From contig URQJ01000017.1 in NCBI GenBank assembly GCA_900549945.1, positions 1 to 18,607 on the forward strand: a stretch of DNA of 18,607 nt, read 5' to 3'. Source of the stretch: an uncultured Oscillospiraceae bacterium (lineage in GTDB: Bacteria; Bacillota; Clostridia; Oscillospirales; Acutalibacteraceae). The notes beneath the pieces are model-generated. The model searched no databases. It was not told the DNA's origin and saw only the letters and a list, made by a program, of their open reading frames with translations. Shown one piece after another: positions 14,452-18,607 of the stretch; within the stretch, counting starts at the first letter, position 1; every line of letters begins with the position of its first letter. A program made the translations under genes and the position numbers.

Positions 14452-14516
14452 GCAGCGGACCGCCTTTCGGCCCGGGAACCGGCCGCGGCGCGGGCTCCCT
14501 TCCCGCCTGCCGCTGC
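14452..14516 (-). repeat. GC-rich leader with long-range and nested inverted repeats
   Basis: GCAGCGG (14452-14458) and CCGCTGC (14510-14516) are inverted copies 51 nt apart. Between them lie CGGCC/GGCCG (14468-14472, 14481-14485) and the alternative GCCCG/CGGGC (14470-14474, 14491-14495). These are mutually exclusive pairings in the untranslated leader of the ywlE-like gene. Structure could regulate expression or simply reflect high GC. Confidence 0.35.
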
Positions 14517-14545
14517 AAAGCCGCGCGGGCGATAAAAAGCAAATC

Positions 14546-14585
14546 GCGCCGGCGCGGTATATAAACAATATACCACAGCCGGCGC
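14546..14585 (-). terminator. 40-nt nested dyad, probable terminator of the dus-polA-rlmA operon
   Basis: GCGCCGGC (14546-14553) pairs with GCCGGCGC (14578-14585). Inside, GGTATAT (14556-14562) pairs with ATATACC (14568-14574) around AAACA, with a small 2/3-nt internal loop. On the minus strand it is followed by GATTTGCTTTTTATC. It lies 69 nt after the rlmA stop, so termination of that operon fits. Confidence 0.6.
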
Positions 14586-14595
14586 ATAATTTCCA
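14567..14595 (-). promoter_or_regulatory. Candidate promoter of the ywlE-rimI-galT-estA unit
   Basis: On the minus strand TGGAAA (14595-14590, 4/6) and TATATT (14572-14567, 5/6) are 17 bp apart with an extended -10 TGG. The -10 lies inside the nested dyad, so the start point would fall within the hairpin sequence, about 145 bp before the ywlE ATG. Confidence 0.45.
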
Positions 14596-14654
14596 CCGTA
14601 TTTTGTAGCAATATTCAAAAAAATCCGTGAACAATCTGAAAACGGCCCGCGCCT

Positions 14655-15467
14655 TCAGCGCCTGCGGTAGACGAGAAAGCGAAACTTGATTTCCGTTTCC
14701 AGCGTATTAAGCCGCCGAAGCCGCTCACCGCCCGCGACGTCCGTTTTCCAGTAGTACGGCGTCATCGAAAACAGCGCCTCGATGTTCTCCGCGCCCTCCA
14801 CGGTGATCTCCCGCCGCACGCTCTCGCCGCCGAGGAATTCGAAGCCCTCGTAATCGGTGCCGTGCTCCTCGTTTTCATACGGCGCATCGTACAGCACCTC
14901 CTTCATGCCGTAGAGGTGCCGCGCGCCGGGCACGGCGAGGATCATCGTGCCGCCGGGCTTTAAGACGCGGTGAAACTCCGCGGGCACGATCGGCGCGAAA
15001 ACATCGGTCAGCACGTCGACACTTTCCGCCGCGCAGGGGATGTGAAAGAGGCTCGCGACCGCAAAATCGATGCCCTTGTGCCGCCCGGCCGCCGCTTTCA
15101 CAGCAAATTTCGAGATGTCGATGCCCGCCGTGCGGCCGTTCTTTTCGAGCGCGGCCTCAGCGAGCGCCGCCGTATAGAAGCCCTCGCCGCAGCCGGCGTC
15201 CAGCACTGTGCCGCCCTGCGGCAGATGCTCCGATACGAGGCGGCGCAGCGTATCGCGGAATGCGTCGTAGTGGCCGAGCGCCAGAAACCGCCGCCGCGCA
15301 TCAACCATCTGCTTTGTATCGCCGGGCACCTTCGCGTGCATCTGCTTGACCGGCAGAAGGTGCACGTACCCCTGCCGCGCGACGTCGAAGCTGTGGCCCT
15401 TTGGGCAGACGAGCGCGCTTTCCCGCCTTTCGAGCGCGCCGCCGCAGGCGGGACAACAGAAAATCAT
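14655..15467 (-). CDS. rlmA: 23S rRNA (guanine-N1)-methyltransferase, RlmA family
   Basis: The 270-residue SAM-dependent methyltransferase has an N-terminal zinc finger with Cys5, Cys8, Cys21 and His25, the same positions as in E. coli RlmA. The adjoining segment SFDVARQGYVHLLPVK is typical of the family. The SAM-binding motif I is VLDAGCGEGFYTAAL at about residues 93-107. It methylates N1 of a guanine in helix 35 of 23S rRNA: G745 for the Gram-negative form, G748 (RlmA-II, TlrB type) for the Gram-positive form, so G748 is more likely here. The ATG is 4 nt after the polA stop, with its Shine-Dalgarno (AAAGGGG) inside the end of polA, which implies coupled translation. Confidence 0.92.
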   Translation of the reverse strand: MIFCCPACGGALERRESALVCPKGHSFDVARQGYVHLLPVKQMHAKVPGDTKQMVDARRRFLALGHYDAFRDTLRRLVSEHLPQGGTVLDAGCGEGFYTAALAEAALEKNGRTAGIDISKFAVKAAAGRHKGIDFAVASLFHIPCAAESVDVLTDVFAPIVPAEFHRVLKPGGTMILAVPGARHLYGMKEVLYDAPYENEEHGTDYEGFEFLGGESVRREITVEGAENIEALFSMTPYYWKTDVAGGERLRRLNTLETEIKFRFLVYRRR

Positions 15468-15471
15468 GCGC

Positions 15472-18060
15472 TCACCCCTTTGCCGCGTACCAGCTCTGGC
15501 CGCTCTGTGCGTCGGCGATCATCGGCACGCTCAGGGAAACGGCATTTTCCATCTCCTCGGCGAGAATCGCCTGAACCCGCTCGGTTTCCGCGTCCGGGCA
15601 CTCGACGATCAGCTCGTCGTGCACCTGCAGGATAAGGCGCGCCCGGAGCTTTTCCGAAAGCAGGCGGTCGCGCACGCGGATCATCGCGATCTTGATGATG
15701 TCCGCCGCTGCGCCCTGAATCGGCATGTTGCGCGCCACGCGCTCGCCGAACGCGCGCATGTTGAAGTTCGAGCTTGCAAGCTCGGGCAGGTAGCGCCGCC
15801 GGCCGAACAGCGTCTCCACATAGCCTTTTTTCTTCGCTTCCTCCACGACGCGCTCCATGTATTGTGCAACGCCCCTGTAGTTTTTCAGGTAGTCGTGGAT
15901 GTAGTCCTCGGCCTCGCGCCGGGTGACGCCGATATCCTTCGCAAGCGAGAACGCGCCGATGCCGTACACGATGCCGAAATTGACGGCCTTCGCGCGGCTG
16001 CGCATCTGCGGCGTGACGAGTTCCTCGGGCATATCGAACACGCGGGCGGCGGTCGAGGTGTGGATGTCGCGCCCGGATTTGAAGTCGTCGATCATCTGCG
16101 CGTCGTTCGCAACGTGGGCGAGCACGCGCAGCTCGATCTGCGAGTAGTCCGCATCGACGAGCTTATACCCTGCCGGCGCAATGAAAAACCGGCGGAATTC
16201 GCGGCCGATCGCCGTGCGCACCGGGATGTTCTGCAAATTCGGCTCGGTCGAGGAGATGCGGCCCGTCCGCGTCTCGGTCTGGTTGAAGCTAGAGTGGATG
16301 CGCCCGTCGGCCGCGATCACCTTCAAAAGACCCTCGCAGTACGTGGATTTGAGCTTCGACAGCGTGCGGAAGCGCAGGATCTTATCGACGGCGGGGTGCA
16401 CGTCGCGCAGGCCCTCGAGCACGTCGGCGTTCGTCGAATAGCCGGTCTTTGTCTTTTTGCCGTGCGGCAGGCCGAGCTTCACGAACAGTGCCTCGCCGAG
16501 CTGCGCGGGCGAATTGACGTTGAACTCGCAGCCGACGTCCTCGAAGATCTCCTGCCGCAGCCGCTCGGCCTCGGCGGCAAGCTGCTCGCCGTACGCGCCG
16601 ATCGCCGCGCGGTCGACGAGGAAGCCGCTCTCCTCCATCTCGCCGAGCACGAGCGCGAGCGGCAGCTCGATCGTTTCGAGCAGCTCGTGCTGGCCGTTCT
16701 CGTCGATGGCGCGCTGCAAAGCCGCGCAGACTCCGGGAAGCACCGCCGCAGCGCCCGCCGTTTCATCCTCGTATTCCGCCGCCGGTACGCCGTATTCCGC
16801 GGCGAGCCGCTGCACGGTGTAGTCGGAGCCGGAGGGGTTTAAGAGGTACGCCGCGAGCTCCGTATCCATCGCAGTGCTCGCGAGGCGCTTGCCGAGCCGC
16901 AGCGCCTCGCGGTGCAGCCGCTTGACGCCGGCCGTGTATTTCTTGATCGCCTTGCTCGACAGGAAAGCGCGCAGGAACGCGTCGTCCGCCGGGACCGCGG
17001 CGATCTCCACCGCGCCGCCGAACTTGCCGCAGATGTAGAGCTTTTCGATCGCATCGCCGTCCCATTTCGGCAGGAAATACGCCTCGCCCCGGTCCTCGCA
17101 TTGGGCGAGCACCGCCGCGCCGTCCTTATATTCGTGCACGGGAAGCGCCTCCGCCCCGGCGCCCGCCTCCGTTTTTACGGCCGCCGCGCCGGGCGTGATG
17201 TGCAGCCGTTCCATCAGCTTGAACAGCTCGAGCCGCGTCATCAGTGCGGCGGCCGCGGCCGGGTCGCCCGCCGCCGGCACATAGTCCGCGAGCGCCGTGT
17301 CGATCGGCGCGTTCTGCCGGATGGTTCCGAGGTCGTAGCTCAAAAACGCGTTGTCCTTGGAGGCCTCGAGCTTCGCGCGCATGCCGGGCTTGATGTCGAG
17401 CGTGTCGAGATTGTCGTAGATGTATTGCAGGGAGCCGAATTTCCGGATCAGCTCGCCGGCGCCCTTTTCGCCGATGCCCGCGACGCCGGGGATATTGTCC
17501 GAGGTGTCGCCCTGAATCGCCTTGATGTCGATGAGCTGCCGCGGCGAAACGCCGTAATCCTCCTGAATCTTCGCCTCATCATAGACCGTCACGGCGGACT
17601 GGCCGAATTTCGTCGTCGCAAGCCGCACGGTCGTCTGACCGGACACGAGCTGCAGGCTGTCGCGGTCGCCGGTCGCGATCATGCAGGTGTCGCCGTTTTC
17701 CTCGCACGCCTTCGCAAACGTGCCGAGAATGTCGTCGGCCTCCCAGCCCTCGCAGGTCACGATGCGGTAGCCGAGGTCCTGCAGCAGCTCCTTCAAAAGC
17801 GGCATCTGCGCTGCAAGCTCCGGCGGCATACCCTTGCGCTGCGCCTTGTAGCCCGCAAACGCCTTGTGGCGGAACGTCGGCGCGCGCATGTCGAACGCGA
17901 TGGCGACCGCGTCCGGCTGCGTCTCCTCCTTGAGCTTTTCGAGGATATTTAAAAAGCCGACGATGCCGTTTGTAAATTCACCGCTCTTCGTCGTGAGCAG
18001 CTTGATGCCGTAAAACGCGCGGTTGACGATGCTGTTGCCGTCGAGTACCAAGAGTTTCAC
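15472..18060 (-). CDS. polA: DNA polymerase I
   Basis: The 862-residue protein has the three-part layout of Pol I. Residues 1-290 are the 5'-nuclease (Asp7 in LVLDGNSIVNRAFYG; EGWEADDILG; ATGDRDSLQL). Residues 300-480 are the 3'-5' exonuclease-like fold. The remainder is the polymerase, with Asp638 in motif A (DADYSQIELR), motif B (RSRAKAVNFGIVYG) and Asp815 in motif C (QVHDELIVE). The exonuclease part lacks the FDTET-type metal-binding motif; its place reads AYFLPKWDGD, so proofreading is probably lost, as in Bacillus Pol I. It removes RNA primers and fills gaps in replication and repair. The start is GTG at 18060 with AAGGGAG 11 nt upstream. It follows dus by 57 nt and is coupled to rlmA. 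Confidence 0.97.
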   Translation of the reverse strand: MKLLVLDGNSIVNRAFYGIKLLTTKSGEFTNGIVGFLNILEKLKEETQPDAVAIAFDMRAPTFRHKAFAGYKAQRKGMPPELAAQMPLLKELLQDLGYRIVTCEGWEADDILGTFAKACEENGDTCMIATGDRDSLQLVSGQTTVRLATTKFGQSAVTVYDEAKIQEDYGVSPRQLIDIKAIQGDTSDNIPGVAGIGEKGAGELIRKFGSLQYIYDNLDTLDIKPGMRAKLEASKDNAFLSYDLGTIRQNAPIDTALADYVPAAGDPAAAAALMTRLELFKLMERLHITPGAAAVKTEAGAGAEALPVHEYKDGAAVLAQCEDRGEAYFLPKWDGDAIEKLYICGKFGGAVEIAAVPADDAFLRAFLSSKAIKKYTAGVKRLHREALRLGKRLASTAMDTELAAYLLNPSGSDYTVQRLAAEYGVPAAEYEDETAGAAAVLPGVCAALQRAIDENGQHELLETIELPLALVLGEMEESGFLVDRAAIGAYGEQLAAEAERLRQEIFEDVGCEFNVNSPAQLGEALFVKLGLPHGKKTKTGYSTNADVLEGLRDVHPAVDKILRFRTLSKLKSTYCEGLLKVIAADGRIHSSFNQTETRTGRISSTEPNLQNIPVRTAIGREFRRFFIAPAGYKLVDADYSQIELRVLAHVANDAQMIDDFKSGRDIHTSTAARVFDMPEELVTPQMRSRAKAVNFGIVYGIGAFSLAKDIGVTRREAEDYIHDYLKNYRGVAQYMERVVEEAKKKGYVETLFGRRRYLPELASSNFNMRAFGERVARNMPIQGAAADIIKIAMIRVRDRLLSEKLRARLILQVHDELIVECPDAETERVQAILAEEMENAVSLSVPMIADAQSGQSWYAAKG

Positions 18061-18100
18061 CGGTTTCGTCTCCCTTCTGCCTGTTGTTTGATTTAGTATG

Positions 18101-18113
18101 GCCCGAAACGGGC
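18101..18113. repeat. Short hairpin in the dus-polA gap
   Basis: GCCCG (18101-18105) and CGGGC (18109-18113) surround AAA. No U-tract follows on the minus strand, so it is not a normal terminator; it might affect mRNA processing between dus and polA. Confidence 0.4.
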
Positions 18114-18117
18114 GCGC

Positions 18118-18607
18118 TTATGGCGCCGGGGGCTCGTCTCTGTTTTCAAGGTAGGCCCGCTCGAGCAGGCGGTCGAGGTCGGCGGGCACCGTCAGCTCGC
18201 CCGCCATGCGGCGCAGCTCCGCCGCGCCGCGCAGGCCGTGCATGTACCACGCCACGTGCTTCCTCGCCTCGCGCATGCCGCGCCCCTCGCCCTTTGCGGC
18301 GCAGAGCGCTTCGATGTGCCGCTTGACGACGACGATGCGCTCCGCAAGCGTCGGCGGCGGCATGATGCGCAGGCCCGCACTGAAATAGCCGTTGATCTCG
18401 CGGAAGATCCACGGGTTGCCGAGCGCGCCGCGCCCGACCATCACCATGTCGCAGCCGGTGTCCGCCATCATTTTGACCGCGTCCTGCACGCAGCGCACGT
18501 CGCCGTTGCCGATGACCGGCACCGAAACGCTTCGCTTCACCTCGCCGATAATCTCCCAGTCGGCGGGCGGCTCGTACATCTGCGCGCGCGTGCGGCCGTG
18601 GACGCAG
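18118..18607 (-). CDS. dus: tRNA-dihydrouridine synthase, C-terminal part (runs off the right edge)
   Basis: The last 162 residues of a Dus enzyme are visible; the 5' end and catalytic Cys lie outside. Dus enzymes use FMN and NADPH to reduce uridine to dihydrouridine in tRNA. The visible part starts with CVHGRTRAQMYEPPADW, the phosphate/FMN-side motif of the family. It continues with PVIGNGDV and GRGALGNPWIFREI (FMN phosphate-binding loops), then the helical C-terminal tRNA-binding domain (KHVAWYMHGLRGAAELR). The pattern is closest to DusB (NifR3 family), the form common in Firmicutes. It is the upstream member of the dus-polA-rlmA set on the minus strand, 57 nt before polA. Confidence 0.93.
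   Translation of the reverse strand, partial: CVHGRTRAQMYEPPADWEIIGEVKRSVSVPVIGNGDVRCVQDAVKMMADTGCDMVMVGRGALGNPWIFREINGYFSAGLRIMPPPTLAERIVVVKRHIEALCAAKGEGRGMREARKHVAWYMHGLRGAAELRRMAGELTVPADLDRLLERAYLENRDEPPAP

Noticed and set aside
14417..14611. 65-residue N-terminal extension of the YwlE-like phosphatase
   Set aside because: Low-complexity Arg/Pro/Gly sequence without a ribosome site; the family begins at MKILFVCTGN.
15346..16842. Long open frame on the plus strand opposite polA
   Set aside because: A mirror of polA codon bias; no domain, no start signals.

Overview
The window looks like chromosome from a fairly GC-rich member of the Firmicutes, probably class Clostridia and perhaps an Oscillospirales-type gut anaerobe. 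This is inferred from purine-rich Shine-Dalgarno sites on nearly every gene, an LplB/YtcP/LipO-type sugar ABC transporter next to a YesM/YesN-type two-component system, a class II GalT, an MscL with a C-terminal zinc ribbon, and a Gram-positive-type RlmA and YwlE. No species can be named from sequence alone. No tRNA, rRNA, CRISPR array, insertion sequence or prophage gene was seen.

Region 1 (1-7354) is a carbohydrate-uptake locus. On the minus strand, in transcription order, are two CUT1-family permeases (4253-3321 and 3321-2440), a sugar-binding lipoprotein (2386-779) and the start of a GH2 beta-mannosidase-like glycosidase that runs off the left edge. A YesN-type response regulator and a YesM-type sensor kinase are transcribed the other way from a shared 167-bp region in which two candidate promoters overlap. 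The simplest model is that the kinase senses a sugar outside the cell, the AraC-type regulator activates the transporter operon, and the glycosidase cuts the imported oligosaccharide in the cytoplasm.

Region 2 (7355-9400) holds small genes: an 88-residue XRE-like DNA-binding protein whose start region is ringed by inverted repeats, an unrecognised 89-residue protein, and mscL on the minus strand with a good promoter and terminator. An apparently gene-free stretch of about 300 bp follows.

Region 3 (9400-11043) is a 530-residue membrane protein with two diverged copies of the ABC_trans_CmpB (PF06541) domain. It ends at a strong hairpin shared with the convergent gene estA.

Region 4 (11062-14416, minus strand) runs ywlE-like phosphatase, rimI, galT and an EstA-type esterase, apparently one transcription unit. 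Region 5 (14655-18607, minus strand) is a housekeeping cluster of dus (partial), polA and rlmA. The two units are separated by a 40-nt nested dyad that may be both the terminator of one and the promoter of the other.

Most of the window is ordinary. No clearly new biological system was found. The items most worth a second look are the inverted repeats around the start of the XRE gene, the 14546-14585 dyad, the duplicated CmpB protein, the arginine-phosphatase signature in the LMW phosphatase, and the altered acidic pocket of the response regulator.
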